This document shows positions 25,729 through 33,212 of a stretch of DNA of 49,165 bases, one piece after another. The translations under genes were made by a program, and so were the position numbers. The stretch is taken from positions 1 to 49,165 of the forward strand of contig JANYGI010000122.1 in the NCBI GenBank assembly GCA_025362495.1, read 5' to 3'. A model generated the notes under the pieces. That model was not told where the DNA came from. It worked only from the letters and a program-made list of their open reading frames with translations, and did no database searches. The stretch is from Byssovorax sp. Its GTDB lineage: Bacteria > Myxococcota_A > Polyangia > Polyangiales > Polyangiaceae. Each line of letters starts with the position of its first letter. The stretch's first letter is position 1.

Positions 25729-26727
25729 ATGGAGCACCGACCGTATCCCAAGATCGCCTTTTCGATGGTGAAAGGCCGAGGCGCCGACCTCGCGCGGGTC
25801 GAGCGGGCGCTGGCCACCTCCGACAAGCTGGACGCGTCCGTCGCGTGGGTGGCCACCGAAAAGATCCATGGTGCCCAGTTCGTCGTCGCGACCGACGGCG
25901 CCACTGTCGCCTTCGGGAAGCGAAAGGGGTGGCTCGTCGCCGGGGAGGCGTTCTTTGGCTGGCAGCACCTGCGGCGCGATCTGGAGCGAGCAGCTCGCGA
26001 CATCCACCGCGCGCTAGGATCTCGCTCCGTGGTCCGCCTGTATGGCGAGCTCTTCGGGGGTGCCTATCCGCATCCCGCCGTGCCAGCGGTGAAAGGGAGC
26101 TCGCCGGTCCAGACAGGGGTCTGGTACGCGCCCGGGATCCAATTCGCGCTGTTCGACATTCTGGTCGACGACGAGGGCGAGGGCCGCTTTCTGGCTCCTG
26201 GCGAGGTCACCCGCGTGGCGACCGTATCAGGTGTCCTGGTCCCTCCGCTTCTCCACCGCGGCTCACGCGCCGAGGTCGACGCCCTTCCTGTCCGCTTCCC
26301 GACGCGCGTGCCCTTCGGCTTCAGGCTGCCAGCGCTCGCCGACAACTTCGCAGAGGGGTTGGTCATCAAGCCAGATGTCGAGTCACGCCCCGCGGACCGT
26401 GTGGTCTTCAAGCGCAAGCTCGCCGAATTCGATGAGACCCGCCTCGAGCAGAGCGCGCCTGTCGACAAGGATCCAGCGATGGACCTCGGGGCCCTGACGG
26501 CGTTCGGCCGGCAGCTGGTCAATGGCCCCCGCTTCGACAGCGCGCGTTCCAAGCTCGGTGAGGGCCCGCCGCAAGCCCTTGTCGAGGAGGTGATCCTCGA
26601 CGTGCTCGTGGATCTCGAGGCGGCTTTCCCGCGGGCCATGCGGGACTTGAGCCCGGCTTCGCGGGCTGCGCTCCGAAAGGAGCTGGGCCAGCGGGCGACG
26701 CGCTGGCTCACGGAGCAGGCCGGCTGA
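25729..26727 (+). CDS. Rnl2-type RNA ligase (332 aa)
   Basis: All core nucleotidyltransferase motifs are present: motif I TEKIHGAQF with the adenylated Lys45, RLYGELFGG (motif III region), EGLVIKP (motif IV) and VFKRK (motif V). Motif I of the form EKxHGxN/Q is specific to the Rnl2/REL branch (T4 Rnl2, kinetoplastid editing ligases), not to DNA ligases. A helical domain of about 100 residues follows the core, in the place of the Rnl2 C-terminal domain. It would seal 3'-OH/5'-PO4 RNA ends using ATP. It stands alone, with no kinase, phosphatase or RtcB-type partner nearby, so its RNA target is unknown. Confidence 0.88.
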   Translation: MEHRPYPKIAFSMVKGRGADLARVERALATSDKLDASVAWVATEKIHGAQFVVATDGATVAFGKRKGWLVAGEAFFGWQHLRRDLERAARDIHRALGSRSVVRLYGELFGGAYPHPAVPAVKGSSPVQTGVWYAPGIQFALFDILVDDEGEGRFLAPGEVTRVATVSGVLVPPLLHRGSRAEVDALPVRFPTRVPFGFRLPALADNFAEGLVIKPDVESRPADRVVFKRKLAEFDETRLEQSAPVDKDPAMDLGALTAFGRQLVNGPRFDSARSKLGEGPPQALVEEVILDVLVDLEAAFPRAMRDLSPASRAALRKELGQRATRWLTEQAG

Positions 26728-26760
26728 AGACCAGCACTTCGCGGTCCTCGGCGTCAACGT

Positions 26761-26777
26761 GAGGCGCTTTTCGCCTC
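26761..26777. terminator. hairpin downstream of the RNA ligase gene
   Basis: GAGGCG (26761-26766) and CGCCTC (26772-26777) form a perfect 6-bp stem with a CTTTT loop, 33 bp after the RNA ligase stop. It lies between converging genes and may terminate either. There is no following T-run. Confidence 0.35.
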
Positions 26778-26904
26778 GAGCCTACCGTGCAGCGTCGGCT
26801 CGCACAGCGAGGCTGCTCCGCGACGGGCCGCAGAGCTCGCGCGAGGTGTGAGACGGCGGGAAAGGTCGAGTCGATGAAGAGCTTGGCCCCACACCGCGCC
26901 TGGC

Positions 26905-27378
26905 TCAGGCAGCCCGGAGCACGTCTCGCCGCTCCTCGGGCTCCTGATTCCATCCGCGGAGGCTGATCGCTTCGCGGATCCAGGCGATGTGGCGCCGCTC
27001 GTCCTCGAAGCCCCGCTCGAGGATCGGCTTCAGATCCTCGGGCGCCGCGCCGCGGAGCGCGGAGGCGTAGGTGCCATTGGTCAGCTCCTCGTTTCCGCGC
27101 ATCGCCAGCACGGCTGTGCGCTCCTCCTGGCTCGACAAGCGGGTGTACCCGAGGATGATGTTGCCCACGTCACCGAGCTCGGTGGGAGGCTCGCCGCCCG
27201 CCGCGCGCGCCCACTCGGAGAGCTCGCTCACGTGGCGTTCGTGGTCGGCACCGAAGGCGATGAGCTGCTTCTTGATGTCGCCGTCGACGCAGACGTCGGC
27301 CGCCAGTCGGTAGGCCGCCACCGCGGCGAGGTCGAGCTCGATCACGTTGACGATCTCGGTCATCAGGTCCTGGTTCAT
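26905..27378 (-). CDS. ferritin-like four-helix protein, DUF2383-type (157 aa)
   Basis: The sequence is almost entirely helical and has Glu/His spacing of the ferritin-like fold: VIELDLAAVAAYRLAAD, DHERHVSELSEWARA, and a C-terminal ERGFEDERRHIAWIRE. The two E-x-x-R-H segments could carry a di-iron site. Proteins of this kind are annotated as PA2169/DUF2383-like and are linked to stress or iron handling without a firm role. The ATG at 27378 follows GAGG; a longer frame upstream adds improbable Arg/Cys/Trp-rich sequence. Confidence 0.72.
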   Translation of the reverse strand: MNQDLMTEIVNVIELDLAAVAAYRLAADVCVDGDIKKQLIAFGADHERHVSELSEWARAAGGEPPTELGDVGNIILGYTRLSSQEERTAVLAMRGNEELTNGTYASALRGAAPEDLKPILERGFEDERRHIAWIREAISLRGWNQEPEERRDVLRAA

Positions 27379-27505
27379 GGTGTCCTCGGGGGCGATCTGG
27401 TGCCGGGCGTCGATCCCGCAAGCCCGCGGACCGCAGCCGTGAACCCAGCCGATCCCCCACGACGCACGCGATCTCCCCGCAGCGCCCCGTGCTACGCCTC
27501 CGGCC

Positions 27506-28327
27506 ATGCCCCGCGACCACCAGCGCCCCGACCCTCACGCCGCGTCCGAAAGCGACTCCGCGCCCGCCCTGCCGAGCGCGCGCGCGCCGAGCCACGCCGA
27601 GCGCTGCCGCACCCTCGTCGCCGGATCGCGCTCGGCCACGCTCTGCACGATCGCCCGCGATCCCGCGGGATTTCCCTATGGATCGCTGGTCACCGTCGCC
27701 CTCGACGCGACGGGGCGCCCGCTCCTCCTGCTCTCCGAGCTCGCCGAGCACACCCAGAACCTCGCTCACTGCGCCGACGCCTCGCTGCTCCTCGCCGAGC
27801 CGATGGATCGTCACCGCACGCCGCTCGCCCTCGGCCGCGTCACCCTCCTCGGCCCGTGCACGAAGATCGCTCCCGAGGAGCGCGACGCCGCGCGCGCCGC
27901 GTTCCTCGCCGCGCAGCCGGACGCCTCGTATTACGTCGACTTCAAGGACTTCGCGTTTCACCGGCTCGAGCCCATCGCCCTTCGCTATGTCGGTGGCTTT
28001 GGCCGCATGTCGTGGGTGACGGCCGCCGACTACCTCGCTGCCGAGCCGGATCCGCTCGCGGACGCGGCCCCGGGGATCCTCTCGCACATGAATGAAGATC
28101 ACGGCGAGGCGATGATCGCCTACGCCCGCGCCTTCGCGCGCCTGCCCGACGCCACCGCAGCGACGATGACCGCGGTGGACCGCTATGGCTTCGAGCTCGC
28201 CGTCACCACGCCCGCGGGCCCGCGCGCCGCGCGCCTCGCCTTCGATGCCCCGCTCACGACCACGGACGAGGTCCGCAAAGCGATGGTGACCATGGTCAAG
28301 AGCGCCCGCGCCGCCCTCGCGGGCTGA
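27506..28327 (+). CDS. HugZ-like PPOX flavoprotein with DUF2470 (273 aa)
   Basis: Residues about 30-175 form an FMN-binding split barrel (ATLCTIARDPAGFPYGSLV, then LLLSELAEHTQNLA and RVTLLGPC). A C-terminal DUF2470 domain (195-270) begins GILSHMNEDHGEAM. The combination is typical of HugZ/haem-utilisation-like and plant DGR-type proteins, and the conserved HMNEDH can bind haem. A haem- or flavin-dependent reductase role is likely; the substrate is open. The N-terminal 25 residues are Pro/Ala-rich and unconserved, so a slightly later start is possible. Confidence 0.85.
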   Translation: MPRDHQRPDPHAASESDSAPALPSARAPSHAERCRTLVAGSRSATLCTIARDPAGFPYGSLVTVALDATGRPLLLLSELAEHTQNLAHCADASLLLAEPMDRHRTPLALGRVTLLGPCTKIAPEERDAARAAFLAAQPDASYYVDFKDFAFHRLEPIALRYVGGFGRMSWVTAADYLAAEPDPLADAAPGILSHMNEDHGEAMIAYARAFARLPDATAATMTAVDRYGFELAVTTPAGPRAARLAFDAPLTTTDEVRKAMVTMVKSARAALAG

Positions 28328-28433
28328 GCGTCCTGATCCAGGCAGCGTGATCCAGAGTCGCGCGAAACACGCGAGCGCGCCGTCAAGGTTTCCTCGGGCG
28401 CGCCGATCCATCTCGCGAGGAAACGTCGACTCC

Positions 28434-28997
28434 ATGCTACGCGCGCCCCGAGGATACCGAGGTATCAACCACGAGACCATCGGTGCAGATCTGCTGTCAT
28501 TGCCGGGCGCGGTGCTGATGCCGGAGCACATCCTCGGCAAGGCGGCCGTCGCGCGCCTCCGGAGCAAGACGGCGAACGCCTGGTATCCGATCGCCGAGCT
28601 GCTGGAGCCGCTCGAAGAGCTGGGCCGCAAGCTCGGCGCCGACTCGCTGCGCAAGGTGGGACAGACCATCTTCAACACCAGCCACGCGGCGGGGTTGCGC
28701 CGATCGGGCCTGTCGGCGCGAGAGCTGGCCCACGGGCTCGATGGCATGTACCGCCTGGCAAACCGCGGCAAGGACATCGGAGCCTGGGCGGTGCTCGATT
28801 TCCAGCCCGGCAAGGTGATCCTCGAGAAGACCACGCCGCACCACTGCTCCATGGAAGAGGGGATCCTCGACGCCGCGTTCAGCGCCATCGGCACGCGCGC
28901 GACCATCCACCAGAGTGCCTGTGTGCGCGCCGGCGCGGACGCCTGTCGCTTCGTTATCACCTCGCACATCGTCGATCACCGCTGGGTGGGGCGATAG
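28434..28997 (+). CDS. V4R-like/small-ligand-binding domain protein (187 aa)
   Basis: The C-terminal half holds HHCSMEEGILDAAFSAIG and then SACVRAGADACRFVITS. This C-x-R-x-G-A-x-x-C-x-F ending is typical of 4-vinyl-reductase (V4R)/HNOB-like domains, which bind small molecules or haem. The N-terminal half is helical (LLEPLEELGRKLGADSLRKV). Myxobacteria carry many such proteins with unclear roles. I chose the ATG at 28434, preceded by GAGGAAAC; an earlier GTG at 28347 has no clear ribosome binding site. Confidence 0.6.
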   Translation: MLRAPRGYRGINHETIGADLLSLPGAVLMPEHILGKAAVARLRSKTANAWYPIAELLEPLEELGRKLGADSLRKVGQTIFNTSHAAGLRRSGLSARELAHGLDGMYRLANRGKDIGAWAVLDFQPGKVILEKTTPHHCSMEEGILDAAFSAIGTRATIHQSACVRAGADACRFVITSHIVDHRWVGR

Positions 28998-29038
28998 CGG
29001 CGCGCGCGCCGGAGTACGCCGAGCGAGGGTGGTGATGA

Positions 29039-29887
29039 TCAAGGCCGCCCGCGGCGCCCTCGCGGGCCGAGCGCCGGCGCGAGGCGCTGCTTCTTCGCGG
29101 CGAGCTCGATGGCCTCGGCGTCGATCTCGCCCGCTGCAATCGACTCCAGCGCGGCGCGGAGCCGGGTATCGAGCGTGACGCTGGCCACGCCGCGGATCCG
29201 CGACGCCGCGTCGGCCATCCCCCCGGCCCCGGTGAGCGCCATCGCCGCTCCGAGGCGCCGCCCCGGAGGCGCCGAGGCGCTCTCCAGCGTGTCGATCGCG
29301 TCGTCGACGCTGATGCGCACCCGACGATAATCGGCCGCGCCGAGCAGCCGGCTCACCTCGGCGCGCCAGACCTCCACGCTCCGCCCGCGGCGCGCAAAGG
29401 CCGCGTTGACGTCGTCGCGCGCGGTGGACGCGGCAAAGGCCTCTCGCTCTTCGAGGATCCGCGCCATGATCTCCCGGGCGTCGCGGCCGACGACCGAGCC
29501 AATCGGGATCGTCGGCGAGCTGCCGCCGCGCAGATCGATCTCGAGGCGCCATTTGCCATTCTCGAGCAGGAGGCGGCCACCCACGATGTCGCGGTAGTGA
29601 AAGAACCTCTGTCGATTGTACTCCTTGACGATCACCCCATCGGCCCCGATCTCGATCCCGCCGGCACAGCCAATCCACAGCATCAGCGCCATCGTGAGGA
29701 CGCCGATCAGCGTCGCGAGCGAGATCGCGCCCTCGCTGGTGAGCCGGAGGAAGCGATCCGCGAACAGCGCGCCTGCCCCACCCGCCAGCAAGCCCACGAA
29801 GGCGCTGATGAAGATCCAGAGCAGCCCGTCTCGCCCCCCTCGCCAGCGTCGCTTCAAGATGGGGCGGAGCGTGGGGGTGGACAGCAT
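29039..29887 (-). CDS. membrane-anchored PH-like hypothetical protein (282 aa)
   Basis: Two transmembrane helices near the N-terminus (WIFISAFVGLLAGGAGALFA and ISLATLIGVLTMALMLWIG) precede a beta-rich segment (GIEIGADGVIVKEYNRQRFF, then WRLEIDLRGG). That order recalls bacterial PH-like domains. The C-terminal 130 residues are helical and Ala/Arg-rich. The family is not recognised. The ATG at 29887 is chosen because it begins the basic residues before the first helix and follows GAGG. The gene is single and convergent with the V4R-like gene. Confidence 0.65.
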   Translation of the reverse strand: MLSTPTLRPILKRRWRGGRDGLLWIFISAFVGLLAGGAGALFADRFLRLTSEGAISLATLIGVLTMALMLWIGCAGGIEIGADGVIVKEYNRQRFFHYRDIVGGRLLLENGKWRLEIDLRGGSSPTIPIGSVVGRDAREIMARILEEREAFAASTARDDVNAAFARRGRSVEVWRAEVSRLLGAADYRRVRISVDDAIDTLESASAPPGRRLGAAMALTGAGGMADAASRIRGVASVTLDTRLRAALESIAAGEIDAEAIELAAKKQRLAPALGPRGRRGRP

Positions 29888-30028
29888 GAACCTCGCGAGG
29901 AGGCTATCGTGGTTCGAGGCGCGATGATAGGCGCGAGGAGCCGGAAGCTTGCCGTGGTCGCGGCTTCCTGTTAGCTCTCCCCGGCAACTTCCGGCACCCC
30001 CGTGCCCCTCGCCTGGAGACCACCACCG

Positions 30029-30487
30029 ATGATCGCTTTTCGCCTGGCTCACCGCTCGATTCCCGCGTTGGCCTTGCTCGTCGCCGCCTGCGGGGGCAGC
30101 GGATCCGGCTCGCCCAGCACCGGGAGCGGCGGCGCGTCGACGTCGACGGGCGAGACCGGATCGAGCACCGGCCAGGGAGGCGCGATGGCGACCTCGACGA
30201 CGGGCTCGGGAGAGCCGATGTGCGATCTCCCGCTCTACCCGGATCGCCCCGCCTGCCAGACGAGGATGGATGGCGCGTGCTGCGCCGAGGAGAAGGACTG
30301 CGGATCGGACGCCAACTGCGTCACCCTCGTCAATTGCTTCAACGCGTGCCCGACACCGAAGGTCGAGAGCTGCCTCAACACCTGCGCATTGATGGCCTTG
30401 AAGACCTCGGTGACCAAGATCGACGCCATCGGCCACTGCTCCGCCAAGCACCCGCCGCTGCCGGATCAAACCTGCGCTTACCCGTGA
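30029..30487 (+). CDS. Cys-rich predicted lipoprotein (152 aa)
   Basis: The lipobox VAAC is followed by a Gly/Ser/Thr linker to about residue 62. The C-terminal 90 residues contain about ten Cys in a compact order (CDLPLYPDRPACQTRMDGACC, then CGSDANCVTLVNCFNACP, C-L-N-T-C). This suggests a small disulfide-bonded domain. Similar lipoproteins are numerous in Polyangiales and have no assigned function. The ATG follows GGAG at about 10 nt. Confidence 0.72.
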   Translation: MIAFRLAHRSIPALALLVAACGGSGSGSPSTGSGGASTSTGETGSSTGQGGAMATSTTGSGEPMCDLPLYPDRPACQTRMDGACCAEEKDCGSDANCVTLVNCFNACPTPKVESCLNTCALMALKTSVTKIDAIGHCSAKHPPLPDQTCAYP

Positions 30488-30531
30488 GGTGACCTGAAGC
30501 GGGAGGGGCTGCGCCGGCGGCCCGCCTCGCT

Positions 30532-31098
30532 TCACATCTCGTTCAGGTACTCGTGCACGAGCTGCATCGCCATCGCCCCTTCGCCCACGGCCGACGCTAC
30601 CCGCTTGATCGATCCGGCGCGCACGTCGCCCGCGGCGAAGACGCCGGGGCGGCTGCTCTCCAGGAAGAACGGCGGGCGCTTCCGGTCCCACGAGGGGTGG
30701 GGCGTCGGGGGCGGGCCGGTGCACACGAACCCTTTCGCGTCCCTGGCTATCCAGGTGAACAGCACGCGGTTCCGGGCGAGGAAATCGCGGACCCGGAAGG
30801 TATCCTGGGAATAGCGAGATCCGATGACGCGAAGGCCGGTGAAGCTCGACGACGCGCGCAGGATCTGGCGCCGCGCGATGAAGGCCTGGAGGAAGACGTC
30901 GCCGAGCGTCGGGCACGAATTGACGATCTGCCGCAAAGCGACGTTCGGGATCGCCTGGGCTGTGCAGTCGGTGCGCGCCACCGCCGAGACCGGCGCGGGG
31001 TACTCCACGGGGGACGCGGAGCCGCAGCGGATCACGTCGGCCAGGCGAGCCGCGTCGAGGGTGGGAAAGGCGACGTCCTCCAGATCGCGCGTGGTCAT
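30532..31098 (-). pseudogene. internally deleted cNMP-binding thioredoxin-reductase-like gene (188 aa left)
   Basis: The family normally has an N-terminal cyclic-nucleotide-binding domain, a short linker and a complete thioredoxin-reductase-like FAD/NAD domain, over 500 residues in all. Here residues 1-30 (FPTLDAARLADV) are the start of the cNMP domain, whose barrel is missing. TLGDVFLQAFIARRQIL and SRYSQDTFRVRDFLARN are the domain end and linker. The text then jumps to the last 65 residues of the reductase (GVFAAGDVRAGSIKRVASAV, then the C-terminal helix). No FAD GxGxxG or CxxC is left. Both deletions keep the frame, so a short protein could still be made. Confidence 0.8.
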
Positions 31099-31231
31099 GG
31101 GACGATCCCCGGAAAGCAACTCTCTTGCCGCCGCTGCAGGAGAGGGCCTGGCGGGCGCCGAGCCTGGGCTCGGGCGACTGACTCGCTCGGGCGGGCGCCG
31201 CCGCTGGCCCGCGGAGAGAGTGTGGTGTGGC

Positions 31232-31756
31232 TCAGAGCGGAAAGTCGAGGACGCCCGCGAGGCTCGCGCGACAGAACTTGTCGTCCTTGACGCGGACAAT
31301 CCACATCTGCGGCCCGCGCGCGTGATGGACGATGTCGACGCCGTCCCACAGACTGAGCTTCTGCGTGGGCTGACCGAGCTTGGCCTTGCAGGCGGCCTCG
31401 GCCTTCGCGAGGCCGGCCAGATCGAAGTCGGCGGCCTTGACGCCGATGACATCGGAGGTGGTGTCGCCGGCGCGGGCGACCGGCGTCGGGCCCTGGAGCT
31501 CGCCGTTCTTGGCCTCGAAATCGAGGATCTTCTTCGGATCTTTGGGATCGACGACCCGGACGCTGAGCTTGTCGTGCTCGAGGTCGAAGCGGTGGAAGGA
31601 TACGTCCTTGGTGCCGAGCTTGGCCTGCACGGCCTCGACGACCGCCTTCGCGGCATCCACGGTGGCGAGGTCGTCCGGGAGGTGCTTGGCGCAGGCGGAG
31701 GTGGTGATCGCGAGGAAGCCGAGCGCGAGCGAGGGCAGGGTGCGGAGGCGGATCAT
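31232..31756 (-). CDS. predicted lipoprotein, unknown function (174 aa)
   Basis: The signal peptide ends at the lipobox TSAC (Cys about residue 22). The mature part is a small alpha/beta domain with a Lys/Asp-rich strand pattern (VSFHRFDLEHDKLSVRVVD) and a C-terminal WIVRVKDDKFCRASLAG. It has two further Cys, which might form a disulfide. I do not recognise the family. No ribosome binding site is visible before the ATG at 31756, but the signal peptide fixes the start. Confidence 0.65.
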   Translation of the reverse strand: MIRLRTLPSLALGFLAITTSACAKHLPDDLATVDAAKAVVEAVQAKLGTKDVSFHRFDLEHDKLSVRVVDPKDPKKILDFEAKNGELQGPTPVARAGDTTSDVIGVKAADFDLAGLAKAEAACKAKLGQPTQKLSLWDGVDIVHHARGPQMWIVRVKDDKFCRASLAGVLDFPL

Positions 31757-31842
31757 CGCGCGAGGGTAGAACGAGGCGCCGAGGACGGGAAGCCAAAGCG
31801 CTCGATTCACCGGCCCACGCCGCCGTCGTATCGGCGGGGTTC

Positions 31843-31953
31843 TCAGCCGCGCTCCGGGATCGCCATCCCGCGCACCACGGCGGGGCGCGCCCCGAAGGCG
31901 GCCTGAGCGCGAGCCACGCCGGGGAAGTCGCTCATCCCCACCAGATCTCCGGC
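31843..31953 (-). pseudogene. glutathione S-transferase C-terminal remnant
   Basis: A minus-strand frame of 36 codons reads AGDLVGMSDFPGVARAQAAF and then ARPAVVRGMAIPERG before a stop. D/F-P-x-V-x-R...ARPAVxRG is the very common end of bacterial GSTs. Upstream codons lose all resemblance, and no thioredoxin-fold N-terminal domain is present. This is a decayed gene tail just before the prfB promoter. Confidence 0.6.
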
Positions 31954-32009
31954 CTGCCGGGCACTTCGTCGATTCCAGGGCAGCGCGCGCGGGGGTAACG
32001 GCTCCCCGG

Positions 32010-32038
32010 TTGACATCGGCGAACGCGCGATCCATTGT
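32010..32038 (+). promoter_or_regulatory. putative prfB promoter, possibly leaderless
   Basis: TTGACA (32010-32015), a 17-bp spacer and CATTGT (32033-32038, 3/6 match) stand directly before prfB. Transcription would begin about 7 nt later, at the prfB ATG (32046) or next to it. No ribosome binding site is present before that ATG, which fits a leaderless or nearly leaderless mRNA. Confidence 0.5.
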
Positions 32039-32045
32039 CGCGCCC

Positions 32046-33132
32046 ATGTTCACCGAAGCTCGTGACCATCTGACCACGCTCCGTCGTCGCCTGATCCGGT
32101 TCCGCGACGGTCTTTGACCTTCCTCGGCTCGAGCGTCGGCTCGCCGATCTGACCCAGCAAATCGCTGCTCCGTCCCTCTGGGACGATCCCCTCGCCGCCC
32201 AGGAGCTGCTCCGCGAGCGCGCCCGGGTGGAGCAGCCTTGCGCGCTCGTCCTCGAGCTCGATCGGGATCTCCTGGCCTCCGCGGAGCTTCTGGAGCTGGC
32301 CACAGAGCTCGCCGATCTCGCGGCGATCACCGAGATCACCGGGGATCTCGCTCGCATTGATCGCCGCTTGCGGGCCGCGGAGGTGGGTCGCTTGCTGTCG
32401 GGGCCTGCCGATCATGGCAATGCGCTCGTGAGCATTCACCCCGGCGCCGGCGGGGCCGAGGCGCGCGACTGGGCCGTGATGATGATGCGCATGTACCTGC
32501 GCTGGAGCGCGCGTCGAGGCTTCCAGGTGGAGATCCTCGACCGGCAAGACGGCGACGACGACGGCCTCGAGGCGGTCACCTTCGCCGTCACCGGCCTCGC
32601 CGCGTATGGCTATCTGCGTCGCGAGACCGGCGTGCATCGCCTCGTGCGGATGAGCCCTTTCGGCGCCGGGAGCCGCCAAACCTCGTTCGCCGCGGTCGAG
32701 GTGCTCCCGGATCGGGACGACGCGACCGCAGTAGACGTGAAGGAGGCCGATCTCGAGTACACGCCTCTGACGCGCGGTGGGCCGGGCGGCCAGCATCAGA
32801 ACAAGGTGGCCAGCGCCATCCGGTTACGTCACCTGCCCTCCGGCATCGCCGTGCTCTGTCGCTCGGAGCGGAGTCAGCATCAGAACCGCGCCATCGCGCT
32901 CCGGATGCTCACGGCGCAGCTCGGCGAGCTGGAGCGGATCGGTCGCGACGCGGCGGCGGCGGCGCGCGCCAAGGCCAGGCCCTCGATTGGCTTCGGGCAC
33001 GCTCGACGGAGCTACGTGCTCTCGCCGGCGCGCCGGGTCGTGGACGCGATAACGGGCCTGGAGAGCGCCAATCCCGACGGGGTGCTCGATGGTGAAATTG
33101 ACCCGTTCCTGGAGGCGGCGATGCTCGCGTAA
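32046..33132 (+). CDS. prfB: peptide chain release factor 2, with programmed +1 frameshift (361 aa)
   Basis: RF2 recognises UGA and UAA and triggers hydrolysis of peptidyl-tRNA. The first 23 codons (32046-32114) end in CTT followed by an in-frame TGA (32115-32117). A +1 shift on CTT TGA C continues at GAC (32116) to 33132, for a total of 361 residues, the normal RF2 length. The stop-codon recognition motif SPF is in VRMSPFGAGS and the catalytic GGQ in GGPGGQHQNKV. The GAGGAEARDWAVMMMRMYLR segment is also RF2-like. Without the frameshift the product would be a 23-aa peptide, so RF2 abundance controls its own synthesis. Confidence 0.92.
32112..32118 (+). promoter_or_regulatory. prfB autoregulatory +1 frameshift site
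   Basis: CTT TGA C at 32112-32118 is the canonical RF2 slippery heptamer. The usual upstream Shine-Dalgarno-like stimulator (AGGGGG) is not present; the bases before it are GCGACGGT. Slow termination at this TGA when RF2 is scarce permits slippage of the CTT-decoding tRNA. Confidence 0.9.
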
Positions 33133-33140
33133 TTGTCGCA

Positions 33141-33163
33141 CGGGGAGACAGGTTGCCTCCCCG
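33141..33163. terminator. hairpin between convergent prfB and lipoprotein genes
   Basis: CGGGGAG (33141-33147) pairs perfectly with CTCCCCG (33157-33163) around a 9-base loop, 8 bp after the prfB stop. A second GGCCG/CGGCC hairpin follows about 10 bp later. The place between two converging stops fits a bidirectional terminator; no T-run is present. Confidence 0.45.
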
Positions 33164-33212
33164 ACACCACGGCCGTTTCGAGAGCGGCCGAGTGACGGCC
33201 ACTCTCTCAACC

